Below, in pieces: positions 1 through 12,360 of a DNA stretch of 64,000 bases. Each line of letters begins with the position of its first letter. Within the stretch, counting starts at the first letter, position 1. The stretch covers positions 744,001-808,000 of the forward strand of contig JASKOT010000002.1 of the NCBI GenBank assembly GCA_032158125.1, written 5' to 3'. Below the pieces are notes generated by a model. It was not told where the DNA came from. It saw only the letters and a program-made list of their open reading frames with translations, and ran no database searches. The DNA comes from Papiliotrema nemorosa (lineage: Eukaryota; Basidiomycota; Tremellomycetes; Tremellales; Rhynchogastremaceae). Made by a program: the position numbers and the translations under genes.

Positions 1-298
1 ACAGTATCTGAGTCAGAGGGAGGGCAAGACCGATACTGAGAATACAGTTTACTTGCGGCATGATCTTCGGGAGCTTTTCAGAAAGTCCGAGGCCAATCCT
101 TGTTCCCAAGACGCATCGAGAGACTCAAAGCTACTTGCCACCGCCGCCGATATTATGCATCAGGAGCATTTCGAGAATGAGCCACTTTGGGGCCACACAG
201 GTCGTGGCGTGCCGATCCAGTGGGCTGATGACTACGATACTTTTCGCAAGTCCGACTGGTCAGAGAACTTCATGCGATTCGCATCCGGAGCATCGTGA
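1..298 (+). CDS. 3' end of unknown gene (partial)
   Basis: An open frame runs in from the left edge (first full codon at base 2) and stops with TGA at 296-298, giving about 98 C-terminal residues. The segment is polar, with short acidic/aromatic stretches such as WADDYDTF and DWSENFMRF near the end. I do not recognise a family. No splice site is needed inside the visible part. The 5' exons lie outside the window, so function cannot be judged. That it is coding rests only on the open frame and balanced composition. Confidence 0.45.
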   Translation, partial: QYLSQREGKTDTENTVYLRHDLRELFRKSEANPCSQDASRDSKLLATAADIMHQEHFENEPLWGHTGRGVPIQWADDYDTFRKSDWSENFMRFASGAS

Positions 299-456
299 GC
301 AAAGCACAAGTCGGTCTTTCTGCCTTTTCAGTCGGTTTTACATGGTGCATGCATTGCCATGACCAATGAGTTAATTTTGCCACCCAGAGTCCACGTCAAC
401 CGGTTCATCAATTGAACCTCAATGTCCTCATTTTCCTTCTTTATTCCTCATTCACT

Positions 457-1827
457 ATGATCACTGCCCATCCATCTGACAGCTTAGTCCCCCAATGTGA
501 CCCATATTCTACCCCAGCAAGACGTATAGAACCACAGAATGACCAGTTGACCCCAGAGGAAAGACATTATCGGACTCATCAAGCTGTTTTCCGATATCTC
601 CAGTGGACAAAAACACTCTTCTCTGCTCAAGACTATGCCGACGGACTCTCGTATCAGGTACCACTGGCGGGACTCACAAGGTATGCTAATACTCACAGGT
701 TCTATCTGAGGCCCTTGAACCTCTCGACTTGACAAAACATCCCGAAACATTCGGCCCGAAAGACCTCGACCCGACTGTCCGGTTCTTCGAAGCAATCAAC
801 GCTCGTTGCCCTAGGGAGAAATCCTGGAATTCGGACCACGAAAAACGAGTGATCTCACACAAGACGCGAGATCTCATCAATCTATATCTCAAGGCACATA
901 AAGAAGTCAAGGACGCGGACGCGTCGCGACGTATCCTCGGCGCCAGAGTTGGTGGGTGTTGATCGTTCTCACAACCATTCCTCGTGCCCCGTCGGGTTTG
1001 ATACTGAGAATTTCCAAGTCATGAAGGATCACTCCGACCATGATGCGATCGACCAAGTCCTTACGCGAAGAGCTGTTCTGGCAGCGCCTACCATTTCAGG
1101 TCAGAACAAGCCTTTCGGCCCTTCCAAGATGTCCGAAGTGTTCTCTCTCAAGGCCAAATCCGCACTTTTCGTCAAAGCCAGGATACCAGTACCGACACTT
1201 CGAGACAGACAGGTGTCTACGGATGTCGCGATGTAAGCTGCACCTTTTCCCCTGCTTGTCTCTGTCTGACCTCAGATCGGGCGGACTGGCATTTCCACCA
1301 AGTTTGGTTGAATCGGCAAAGGAATTTAGAAACCGTCAAATCAAGGCTGTGCAGACGAAGCGGCACAATGACGTCAAAAGAAGGCCTGGGGAAGAGGATA
1401 TCTGGGATGTGTGGAAGCGGGAAGATGCCCTGACCCTGGATGTGAGTACTTGCAAGTATAAGACCATTTGTTCTCAACGCTGACCCTCTAGGGGTTGTCG
1501 CCTGAAGTCTCTCCCCCGATTCTACCAGCATCACTGCTGTACGGTCACTTCGTGATGCCCATCTCCTACGCCGATGTTGTCGATCAGCCATTAAGATCGA
1601 CTGTGCGGGACAGTCATTATGCTGCTCGAAAAATCATCGGTCATGCGGAACATACGCGTTTGCCCGCCCAAATCATCAATATGCTCAACGATTCAATGTC
1701 CAAAGCTCAAGAAGCAGCTCCGACGGAGGCGGCGTTCTCTCTGGACATCCTCGATACTTACGGTAGATTTGTCAACGGCATTCGTCTGAGAGCTGACAAG
1801 GAGATGAGATACTTTTCGAGCCTTTGA
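457..1827 (+). CDS. hypothetical protein, five exons
   Basis: Model: join(457..657, 699..930, 1019..1232, 1276..1441, 1492..1827), 382 residues. The start is the first in-frame ATG (MITAHP). Introns 658-698, 1233-1275 and 1442-1491 have good GT...CTAAT/CTGAC...AG signals and join the frames exactly. Intron 931-1018 (donor GTATCC) was chosen only because it joins the frames, so it is the weak point. The protein is hydrophilic and mostly helical in composition, with no signal peptide or membrane segment. I do not recognise a domain. The 3' end is uncertain: an AG at about 1841 followed by a short open stretch could be another terminal exon. The next gene starts about 290 bases downstream on the same strand. 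Confidence 0.5.
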
Positions 1828-2119
1828 CTCCGTCCTCTAGATTTTCGACTCCTTCTACCAGGCCGTCGAGACACCTCGGTGAAAGTTTGACCGTTCAGTC
1901 ATGTCTCACTCCGTCAGGGAAGCATGATCGACGAATGTCATGGGAGGATGTCCGCTCAGGTCAGCTGCTCCCGTGTCTCAGACTTTTCGCTGACGTGATA
2001 GATCCTGTGGTTGCCTTTATCAAGCATAGTGAAGCCATGTATGCTGGTGAACAAAAAGGACAAAGACTGATGAAAGGCGCACCCCCACCAGGATCACGGG
2101 GGGTATCAAGCCGTTTACG

Positions 2120-4531
2120 ATGTCCTCCTCTAGCTATTCTTCCCCTTCGTCAAGTGATCGTCTCACTGCAGTTCCTCACCGAGGCGCAGGCACACGACCA
2201 TCTCCGCCCGAGTGGCACCTTCCCCGATCAACTCCTCATGGACGTCAGATTGTCCATATGCCGGATCAATCTCCGCGACCGATAGCACACGACGCGCAGG
2301 CTTCCCATCACGCGAGCAAGCAAGAGCAGATCCCCATGTCCGAATGCGTCACTCGTAAGTAGAGTCTACAACTTGAGCCAATGCCTGACTCAGGAAGCAC
2401 CGATGACCCCGTATAGGGGCTATGAATCGGGCACTGCTAGAACATTATTCTACCCCCAAGCTGTGACTCATAGCGGTCGGCCTGTGAAAGGCATTCTCAA
2501 GCCTGCGCAGCTCGAACCTGCCGACTACGAAGTAAACTCATCTGGTGATGTGCGAAGGCGAACTGACCATCAGAATACGTGGCAGATCCCTTCAGTGGAC
2601 CCAAATCTAATCATCGACACCGAGCGACCAGATGAAACCTCTTACCAGCTGGTCGAACACATCGACAGTTCTCAATCCCACGTGCACGGGCTATCCCAAC
2701 AGTATGCCGTCACCCCGTCCGAAGTGATGAGACATCGCCACGAAGCTCTGCAGCCGTCCCCTGCGTGTTCACCAGACGTGCCATACTACCGTTACCCGGG
2801 CTATGACGAGTACGGGAATGGACTGCATCTCGCAAACAACAACCACATCATTCTGATGACTGTACCTGGAGGACCTCGTATCGATTCTGACTACTCACAG
2901 GCTTATCCATCGGAGCAGCGTGCTCGAATCGCAGCGCATCTCAACGTCAAGGGAGATCCTATGACTCATCAAAGCTCGATTTACTCAACCATCACCCGCC
3001 CTGCGCCGGTGTTGCAAAATGAAATGCCTCAATCCCTTTCGCATAAGCAGTATGAACCCACGCTGACAACATGGACCAACACACACACGGAGGCGGTTAC
3101 CCCCGATGTCGAACCGACCCATGATGTTCATCAGGGAACACCGCACTCTCGACATGGAAGACCGAGAGTCATTCCTCAGTATGATAAATACAACGCCGGT
3201 CGAGTGACCTCGAGCAAGCGATCGAAGCCTGCCCCACAACTCAATCCCGAACTTGCATGGGCGAGGGCGGATCCAACTCAAGACGAACTCGACTTGCAGG
3301 CTCCGCCCATCAAGCGGAAGCGAGTCAAACCACAGCCTCCCTCCCCAGATGGTCTTTCCCTCGACGACATCGTCAAAGCAAAAGTTGCATCTGCAGGACC
3401 TCCGCCGCATGTGGCATCTATCATGGACCACCAAAGATCTGCTCGAGACTTCTTCCGTCTCCAGAATATCGATATCCAAGAGGACTCGGTGCCCAGTGTA
3501 AAAGCGGCACCCGAATCTGCTCCTGTGGCTTTGACCCTAGGCCCAGCCAAGCAGACCACCAAGAAGCCCGACTGGAGGAAGAATACCGCATTCAAGAATC
3601 CACCTTGGTACGAACAAGGCATTCGAGCCGCCGTTCTGTCCATTTCAATACCCGTGCTGGTCACCATGGACCTGGTCAAAAAACGTCAAATCACTAAAGC
3701 TCTCAAAAGCCACTTCAAGTTGATTGAAAGGGTCTCTCCTCAACAGAGTGTCGAATTGATCCTGTCGGCAAGTACAGGAGTGATATTCCTTGGCCTGGAC
3801 GAGGTCGAGTCCAAGCGAGACCATATCATCAAAAGATTGACCGAGTCGACCCGTCATTATCAGCAAACTATCGTTGTGATGCTATGGACCACGCCGAAAG
3901 CGTCTGTCGGCACGGAAGACGACGATATTGGCCCAGCGGACAAGTCTATATCTGCAATCTCCGCCCTTAAGCGGTACATTGGCGGTGCGGTGCTCAGCGA
4001 CGTGGAAGATCCTTCGACGAACGTCCATTGGGTGTTTGCCTTGAATGGCGTAGAAGAAGCGGTCAAAGCGCTCCGGTACAAGCTTGAAGAGGATTTCGTT
4101 ACTTTGAGAGGGCAGGTAGGTGACGTTGCGGCTGCGGCAGTGTGTGAGAAACGCCAGTGGCTATACAAGGACGAGGTGAGTTCTAGGGATGGCAACCTGG
4201 AATGACATTCCAGTCGGAAGACGGCAAGACCATGGCGAAGACTTTCCAGTTGAACGGCTTCGCAACCTCATACATCCTTCACGTCGCCGGTTCATTCGAG
4301 GCATTTGCTCTTGAAATGACCGAGAAAGAACGGATCGAGGCGTTTCTTCCTGTACTCGGGCGATATACTAATGTAAGGCTTCAGCTTGCAACGTCTACCG
4401 AAAACTGACGTATTCCATAGGATCGGATCAACGCTTTGCTGCGAGAGCGACTGCAATCGGTAGACAATTCCGCAGCGGATGCCTCCCTTGTCGACAGTCA
4501 CGAGATGTCGCTCGAGCTGCTGAAGGAGTGA
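2120..4531 (+). CDS. probable ZIP2/SHOC1-like meiotic protein (XPF-like fold)
   Basis: Model: join(2120..2354, 2398..4175, 4214..4372, 4421..4531), 760 residues. All phases close. The N-terminal ~430 residues are Ser/Pro/Gln-rich and look disordered, with basic patches (KRKR). The C-terminal third is ordered. A segment near residues 480-560 has the pattern of a degenerate XPF/ERCC1-type nuclease domain (LVTMDLVKKRQITKAL, FKLIER, LSASTGVIFLGL, IVVMLW), and the last ~80 residues resemble a helix-hairpin-helix (FQLNGFATSYILHVAG). That order matches the Zip2/SHOC1 family of the ZMM meiotic crossover complex, which keeps the fold without the catalytic site; I see no ERKxxxD motif. The family assignment is by pattern memory, not by search. 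Intron 1 uses the AAG at 2395-2397 rather than the CAG at 2391-2393, because only the former keeps the frame. Confidence 0.5.
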
Positions 4532-4702
4532 GACTTATCCGGATGTATTACAGGTAGCTCGACTAGAACCCCGTCCCGTGGTGCGTTAGTGATCGATATT
4601 GGCCCGATCTCCATACCTGACCGATCCTGCAAGGTATCTGCCAATTACATGTGTACATCATGCATCAAGTAAACCAGGGACATCCTTGACTCGAGATACG
4701 CC

Positions 4703-5940
4703 CTACCAGCCTTCACCTCGATGATAATCATAGCTTACCCCGCTGCCTTCTCCTGTACCATAAGAGCTCCTTCTGTTGCTGTGCCCATCATCGCTCGGCA
4801 CGGGGTTTGAGATCTTTCCCTTCTTCAACGCATCAAGGATCTTGGTATTAGGTCGCGGCCTCTTTGATCCAGTGATGAGGTAGCTCTCTCCATCCTGTAC
4901 CGACCCTTCACTCTTCCCACCGCGGCGTATACTCATACCCATATACATCATCTTTCGTCCTCTCCAAGAACCGATAAAGTGGTACACTGTCCCGATGAGA
5001 AAGGCGAGGATGACCAAGATGGAGAATACGACGACAAAGTACGAAGCGCTATTCCAGTGAAACTTGTATGGTTGGGCCAGGGCAGCAAGTTGGGAGGTGG
5101 ACCATGTAGTTTGAGGTGGGGCAAGACCTGCCGCCTGGGCTCCGCCAGTGAGGTCGCCTAGACTGGAAGAATTGCCCGAGGGCGTAGCGGAGCTGGGTTG
5201 GGATAAACCGCCCAGACCGGTCGAGGATGCCTTGAGCGAGGTAGATGATGGCGAAGGACTGGTCGAAGAGGAGAGGGGAAACGCCATGCTCGGTACGCTA
5301 TACATTAGCAGATGTGTGGCAACAGATGTAAAATACTTACGAGAGATCTTGCGAGCCCGACTGGACGATGGCATAATCAAAAGCTAGACTCTGCCCTTCA
5401 TCCTCGTTGCCTAAGACCAGCGTGTGAACCACCCCATCTTTCAGTCCATGTGCCGCATACAGGAGGTATTTGTAATCCGCATCGTCCGAGATCGCCGTAA
5501 AAATTCCCATGGCCTTGTCGTCGAGTTTTACCCCGTAGCCTCCTTGGTCCGGTCCGCCGAGACCGTACGCCCATATGTCCGTACCTACGATCAGCTCTCG
5601 ACCCAAGTGCCCACTTCACACCGACAATGCGCAGATCATCCGTAGATTGGACAATGATGCGCGATGGTGAAACTCACCGATAAACTGCAGAGTGGTTGTT
5701 GATCCTGCCTTTGTAGTCCAGCTAACACTCTTATTCCAAAACTGGTCCAAGAGCGGAGACATGATTTCAACCTGATCGGGATTTATATACTCGTTGGATC
5801 CACCTTCACGGAGCATGTTCCATCCTGCCGATAACGCCAAAGCAGGAGTGGACCATTGGGAATCGTCAATCGTGTAGTTGGCGATACTGCGTTCACGGTC
5901 AGCTCTATTTTGAATCTTCAAAAGCTTTCACCTACGGCAT
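4703..5940 (-). CDS. single-pass membrane protein with beta-sandwich-like ectodomain
   Basis: Model: complement(join(4703..5297, 5341..5584, 5678..5886, 5936..5940)), 350 residues. Residues 1-150 resemble the repeated extracellular unit common in basidiomycete surface proteins (ANYTIDD start, then TTLQFIGTDIWAYG and YLLYAAHGL). A Ser/Thr/Pro-rich stalk follows at about 155-230. A membrane segment lies at about 239-261 (VVVFSILVILAFLIG), followed by a basic RGRK stop and an ~85-residue cytosolic tail. No signal peptide is visible, which is common in this group. The first exon would hold only ATGCC; it is chosen because it joins in frame to the next exon. Ligand and role are unknown. A longer 5' end upstream of 5940 cannot be excluded. 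Confidence 0.65.
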
Positions 5941-6593
5941 GATGGCTTGATCCTCGAGTTGGCTTATAGGTCGTGATGATGGACGCAACGCCGTAGTACC
6001 GTACGACGCCTTGGGGCGCTATCTTCTGCCGGCTCTTTCGAAGTCTTAGGATGTTCGATGCAAGGTCGAGGGTACAAGCAGGAGAACAGCGTCGATCTGC
6101 AGTGTACGCTGGTCAGTAGAGATAAGATCGAAACCGTAGTGCGCGTCGTGAAGTGTACTATCAGACAATCAGGTAGACAAAAAAGAGATGCAGAGATGAG
6201 ATGAGCGCTGTATTCCCTTTTTGCGATCTACCTCGTTCCGTGTGCGAAACTCCAATCTTCCCCTGACTCAAAGGAGCGCGAGAACGCAGTCGAGCGAGAA
6301 GCTCCAGATTGGTATGCTTCAAGTATGATTTGTACTGACCCTGATCGAGAGACAGCATGTGGTGCATGGTAACTTGCTTGCAGAAATGGCGCCTGATTGG
6401 GCGACAGGGATCCCTTTAGGTTGGTTTAAGGCGAGGCAGGGAAAGGTGTGCCCTGGAACAAAAGTATTCGCCGCATGCATCAGGCATCGAAGCCTCTGTA
6501 CGCGATGTCGATCGAATGCAGAAGAGTCGTGAATAACACATCAGTGATGCCGTCAGCTGCCCGCAAAACAACAACACAATGACATAACGCCAT
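5941..6593. other. spacer between two minus-strand genes
   Basis: This 653-base stretch lies between the 3' end of the P5B ATPase (stop at 6594) and the start of the surface-protein gene. It should hold the ATPase 3'UTR and the promoter of the downstream gene. I see short open frames only and no recognisable RNA gene or repeat. Confidence 0.5.
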
Positions 6594-9500
6594 CTACCTC
6601 TCTCGCGGATTCTCAATCACCTTGTAACCCGCCTCCGCATGTCGCCGACCCTTTCCACGCCGCCTGAACACCCTCCTAGTGTTCATAATAAGCCTGCCGA
6701 TGGGTCGCTCAGCATATCGATCAAATGCAAAACAAGCAGCGATATTGATGACGGCTATCATGAGGAGCTCAAGCTTGAATTGCAAAGTGAATTCGATGAT
6801 GTCGAGGAAGAGAGCGATAGGTCGGGCTGGTCCGAGTAAGACGTATGTCGAGAAACCGCCTAGGACAATGAAGCAAAGCAACAATGAGACTGCTTGTCAG
6901 TTCTGCACACACAAAGCAATGGTGACGCACTATTCGTGTAGATAGGTTTTCTGAACGGGGGTCCGACGCTGAACACCGCAGCCACGAGAATGTACTGGAA
7001 ACACGAAATGAGGAACAACGCCGAGTTCTCGTAATTGAACGTCTCGAGCTTGTCGCTGTCCACGTCGGGTTCAGTGTACCTGCATTTCAGCTGATGTCCT
7101 ACTTGTTTCGGTAGGAACTCCTCACCACGGCTGGCGCCTCACCCAGATGAAGACCAAGATCTGGATGAGCGAGTTGATAACGATCTGCCCGATGATACTG
7201 GTCAACACTTTACGGGAAACCAAGCTGGCGGTAGGTCGTTTGTGGTGAATCTTGGGATAAGGCAACGTCCTGCCCACTACAAAGGATGTCAGTGATAAAG
7301 CGTGGGAGGGGAAAAAGGGAGCTCACTGGCCACGGCGATCGGGATGATCACGAACAAATCGATGTACAAGAATTGAAAGTCGCCTAGACTGGATGCGAAC
7401 GAGTAGAGCTACTCGTAAGTTATGCTCGCAATGAAAGAATTAACTTGCCAGGGTCACTGTTGTGAACTGAATCATCGAATACAGCGCCATGTATTTGAAA
7501 CAACTGAAACTGGTAACCAGTGCCGCCCTACCTTCCTTGATAATGTCGGTCATACAAGAAATATCCGGCGATCGACTGGTGAAAGGCGCAGCGACTGAAG
7601 CTTCCGCCTCGGACAGCGAGACCCCTACATCGGCAGCTTTGAGTGCACCACAATCGTTTGCACCATCACCGCAGAACGCGACGGTGTATCCCAGAGCTTG
7701 AAGCCGTTCGACAAGTTCCGCTTTTTCATCCGGTGACATTCGGGCAAAGATGACACCCTTTGTCAACATCTGCCTTGTCAATTCCCAGAGACAACTTGAA
7801 TCCCGAGCAACTCACCCGTTCCATAGTCTCGAGCTCGGCAAACTCGAGCATCCACTTGAAGACATCTCCAGTGACAGCCAGCTGATAGTCGTTCATGTCC
7901 ATCTCCCCCGCGTCCATCGCCATCCCGTCGGTGTGCGCAACGATAGGCTTGAGGGTGTACTCATCCAGCTTGTTCCGCTCGTCGTCAACACTCGACCAAT
8001 CCAGTCGAGCTCCGTCTCCTGTACCGGTGCCATGAATGAAAGAAGGTATGTACACGCTCGCCGAGTGCGAAACCAGACCACATTCTCGCGCCACACTGAT
8101 GGCGGTTCTGACATTGTCTCCAGTGACCATACGACAAGCGAGATGTGCCGCCCGTAGAGTATGGATGTTGGGTGCTGTTCCGGGTTTGAGCTTGTTCTCG
8201 AATACAATGAATCCCAGAAATTGCAGGTCAGATTCGGCCACCTCACTAGATAATCAGCTCTGATTCGCTCGGACAGGTCATGATAGCTGACCGTCTCATG
8301 CGTTGAGCTTTCAGCCATGTCAATCCCTCGATCGATTTGCCGGCAATAGCTATCACACGGAATCCGTTTCGAGTGTAATAAGATAACATGTCCTCATAAT
8401 CAAGGGGGACTATCGCGTCAGCCTGTACATTATACTCATCACATTCACTCACATGACGCAGGATCACAAATATCGGGCATGACTTCGGGAGCGCCCTTGA
8501 CGTATATTTCCATACTGGACGATTTGAGTCGCTTGACAATTACACTCATTCGGCGAAGAGCCGAGACAAAATCGTATGTCCTGATGACTCCCAGCTCAAG
8601 GAACTGGACATGCTGGTGGGTAAGCCCTACAATGATGGATGTCCAAGACCCTCACCCTTGAACCGGTCTTGATGGCGTCTTCCAGTCTCCATCGGTCAGT
8701 TCCCGGAGGTCGCACGACAGTCTGCACCAAAGCCTGGGGTCGCTCGCCGCCTCCGCCTTTCGCGGTGACAGGGCGCGATTGCCCTTCGTCCAGCGTCCAT
8801 TCTGTATACTCAAACATCTTGATATCCAAGGGATCACCGATGATCTCCCCGTTGATCAACCTCAGAGCGTGACAAGTCGCCAAAGCATGGAGTAAGGGTG
8901 TCTTGCCATTGTTTCCGCCAGTAATCGGAACGTCAGCGATCTCAGCATGGAGCTCGGAGAACCGCTGATCGTGTCTGTCGATCGTTCGGACTCCAAGCAC
9001 GTCTAGGCCGTCTTCTGTCAATGTACCAGTCTTGTCGAAACAGATGACATTGATCTTGCCCCCGATGTTGACCCGGTTAGGCGAGATGCAAAAGATTTGA
9101 CTCTTCCGTAGACGTTCAATAGCAAAGGTCGTACCGATAGTGAGAGTGGCGGGCAGGGCTGGAGGGACGACAATGGTAATCAGGTCCAACGCTCGTAACA
9201 AGATAGTCTGCCATGCGATCTATACGTCAGAAGACTTGCTCACGTGTCACTGCAAGCGACACTCACGCCCATCTTGATGAAGCCCACTGCAGACACAGCA
9301 AAGCCGAGTCCAGCGATGATAGTCAAGACACCGATGAAGTTCATTGAGTCCCGGCTATTGATCAGTTTAGGTATCAAGAAACCCATCAGGCGACTGACTA
9401 AAACTTGAACCCCATGGGCTTTGGGAACAACATGGATCGCACAAGCGCTCCTTTGGTGGTGTTGAATCCGGTTCTGGTGACCATTGCCAATGCAACCGGT

Positions 9501-11973
9501 TCTTCCGACTTGGGGGCCCAAGGTGGTCGAGCTCCAGCTCGGACTCGGATAATCTTCGTCCCAGAGAAGAGGTAGTGTTTCGCCAATTCGTTGTCTACTT
9601 CGGAGCTGCCCCTCTTCGCCTCGCGAGACATCGATCGCAGATTCTCGTCTTTCACGGGCACCTTGGAGACGGGAACCGATTCACCAGTGAGCATCGACTC
9701 GTTGACGATGGCGTCACCGGAAAGTAGCACAGCATCGCAGGGAAAGACAGCGAGATCGGGATCGGAGGCGTCGAAGATATCGCCTGGGACCATGTCCGCG
9801 CAATCTTTCACAACCCCTGAGATCTCAGTAACCGTTCAGCGGAATGGCCACTCACAATCGCCATCGACCAAGACTTTGACATCGCAATGGAATCGAGACA
9901 TTTCCCTCATTCGTTCGATAGTTCGCTTCGTCTCGATGAGCGTGGACAGGACACTGGTGATACTGATCAGAGCGATGGCAAAAGCATAATAATAGTAGTC
10001 GTCGATGGACCACAAAAGAATCGAGGCAATCTGAAACACGTAGAAAGGATGTAAAACCTTGATGATCAGCTCAACCGTTGTTGATCCAGTATAATCAGCT
10101 CACCTCATCAACCAGAAGACCGAAAATCGATTTGCTAGCGATGTCGATGATATTATCTCCCATCAGGAGTCTCCTTTGAGTTCGCGTCTCGGCTTCGAGT
10201 CCTTGAGCGACTGCTCGCGCGGAGGTCCAGCGCGGATCACGCCAATCTCTGGCACATCAGCTCGTAGCGAGTGATCCAGAGGAGCCGACGAACCGAATCA
10301 TGGCCCATCTGCCCGTCCCGGGTTCCAAGGCGAACCGGGTATACCTATACTCCATGACTTTCAAGAAGCCCATTGTTTCTTCCCAAGTTGTCTGGCCTCG
10401 CTCGATGTCCTGAGTCAGATCTTTGGCTGCACCCACCCCACCCGGTTCGCCATTCAAGGCATGAACAGGGGGCTGCACCGGTGATCCATTGAGAGGTTGA
10501 GCGCCAGCCCGAATTGAGGGGTCTCGAGAGGACATGGCTGTGGATTGAGGTAGGATGGCTTGGGGAAAGACGGTTGACAGGGGGTAAGGGTATGCTAGGA
10601 TTTGCAAAGGAATGATGTGAAGGTCGCCATATGGTGTCTACTGGTCAACTGACGGCCAACAGCGATGCACTGACCTCGACCACGATCCAACTACCTTCCC
10701 TTGCCTCGTCGAACGAGGTCTCTTTCCCGCAGAATTTGACCCATACAGACGGGATCCACCGTCCAATCAAGCCCAGGCCTCCAAGAGTGAGGAAGCATCC
10801 GATCCACCATAACGTATTCCGGAAAGGGTCCGTTCGGTAGCCAGTGAATCGGATCGACAGATCTTCGTCGGGCAACAAGATGGTCTGCCGCGAAGGTACA
10901 GCGATCGAAGTGAAATCTTTCGGCTCTTCGTCTGCTCCTCTTGCCGGTTCGCCGAAGACCGCGTCACTCGAAGCTGGAATAAGCGGGAGATGAGGCGATC
11001 CAGGCCGAGATTGTGGTGGAAGAGACGTATCATCCGCCAAAGAGGATGTGTATCCTTCCTCCCCCTCTGGTCTATCCGAGTCGCTATCGGTGTCGTCGTC
11101 GTTGTATCCCCAGCTCTCTTCAGATGTGGATCTGATAGATCCAGAATCACCCCTTGAAGAAGCATAAGAACCGTCTCTTGATCGATCGCGAGATCTAGAC
11201 CGCCGTAATCCGTGTTCGTCCTCTTCAGCTGCGTCCTGTCGGAAACCAATGTACGAAGCAATCCTGCCCAAAGTGGTCGAAGGGCGATGAGGACTAGCAG
11301 CAATAGGCGAAATGAGCGCCTCGGGTGATCCCACACGGGACCCGTGGTGGTCTGGTCTGTACCCAAAGTATCCTCCTTGTTGGGCATTCGAATGCGCCCT
11401 ACTTCTCCTCTTTGAATCGCGCCGTCTGTTTTCTCTTCCTGCAGTATACTCACCACGAGAAGGACGAGAGCTTGGCCCCGGTGCATCGTCCTCTGAATCA
11501 ACGTAAAAAACGCCCGAAGAAGGGGATTGAGGCGCGTCGTTGAGTTCGAGCTGGGAGGCTGAAGGGCGCATGAAGGAGGATGACGCTCGAGGGCCGAACG
11601 ATCCCGATCTACGGGACACGATCGAAGCTCTCCGAGATCCAGCTCGAAGTGGAGTGCGAGTGATAGAGGATGGGTATATCCCTTGATCTGGCATGGTCAG
11701 CGGGATGATCTACTTGACAAGGTATGACTGACCGTCTTGGCCTGCCCACGATTGAAAGGATCCAACCATCATGTCTGGAGGAGCTTCTTTTTCTTCTCTC
11801 GCGCGCTCAATAGCGATCGCATCGACAACGGCTTGCGGTGCATTCTCAGTATAGTCATGTCGGACGGGTTCTTCCTGGTTGGCTTCGGGATGATGAGAGT
11901 CAGGCGCGGTAGGTCTCGTCGCTGCGATAGCAGATGGGATCTGAGCGCGAGTTGGGGAAGGTGGATCTGCCAT
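6594..11973 (-). CDS. YPK9: P5B-type ATPase (polyamine/lysosomal type)
   Basis: Model of 16 exons: complement(join(6594..6889, 6931..7090, 7143..7276, 7327..7408, 7449..7769, 7816..8245, 8292..8409, 8453..8603, 8656..9219, 9267..9354, 9399..9816, 9856..10057, 10104..10248, 10294..10637, 10675..11687, 11733..11973)), 1568 residues. The frame closes throughout. P-type ATPase motifs are all present: TGES near 692, membrane motif PPALP near 836 (diagnostic of P5B; P5A has PPELP), phosphorylated Asp in DKTGT near 879, and GDGAND near 1272. Known P5B pumps (yeast Ypk9, human ATP13A2) act in the vacuole/lysosome and export polyamines to the cytosol. The first ~390 residues are a Ser/Arg-rich, probably disordered extension; YGYRTDP-like core sequence begins just after. 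The intron at 7409-7448 has a GC donor. Confidence 0.93.
7409..7448 (-). other. GC-AG intron in the P5B ATPase
   Basis: The coding strand reads CTG|GCAAGT at the donor and GAGTAG|CTC at the acceptor. Using the nearby GT (GTTAAT, four bases on) shifts the frame and destroys the conserved [15 protein letters not shown] membrane region. GCAAGT is the classical GC-donor consensus. Confidence 0.85.
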
Positions 11974-12360
11974 GACGCGAGCGCTACTCTACCTCTTGCC
12001 GAGCGATGAAGTGACCTATAGACAGATGTCTAAAGATTTAGGTGATTTTTGCTATCGCTGCACAGAGTGAGTGGACGTCATGAAGCATACTTCGAGGTCG
12101 AGTCCCAAGCAGTGACACGTCATGCAAGGGAAGAATAGCTGAGATTTGATAAGCAGCCATTCAGTTTATCCGTCGGAAAAACTATCCGGTGGCGAGAAGA
12201 TGCTCGAAACGTCGAGGGGGTTGCATCACTCTCTGAAGTTTCATCGACAGACATTTAGAGTCAGCTCGACTTTCCAAGAAAGTGTATTAGTGCATTCATC
12301 GACAGATCATCTCCGACCCCTTACTTCTCCTTTGCTCAGACAATCTGCTCTGCATCTGCC
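11974..12360. promoter_or_regulatory. divergent promoter region (P5B ATPase / FES1)
   Basis: These 387 bases lie between two divergently transcribed start codons, at 11973 (minus) and 12361 (plus), and must carry both promoters. No clear TATA box is seen. A CT-rich stretch sits just before the FES1 ATG. Confidence 0.5.

Noticed and set aside
1824..2285. 153-codon plus frame between genes 2 and 3
   Set aside because: It starts at TTG, overlaps the supported ATG exon at 2120 in another frame, and has no protein-like pattern.
10767..11501. 244-codon minus frame in the P5B N-terminus
   Set aside because: It is a shifted frame of the same exon; the adjacent frame joins correctly to exons on both sides.
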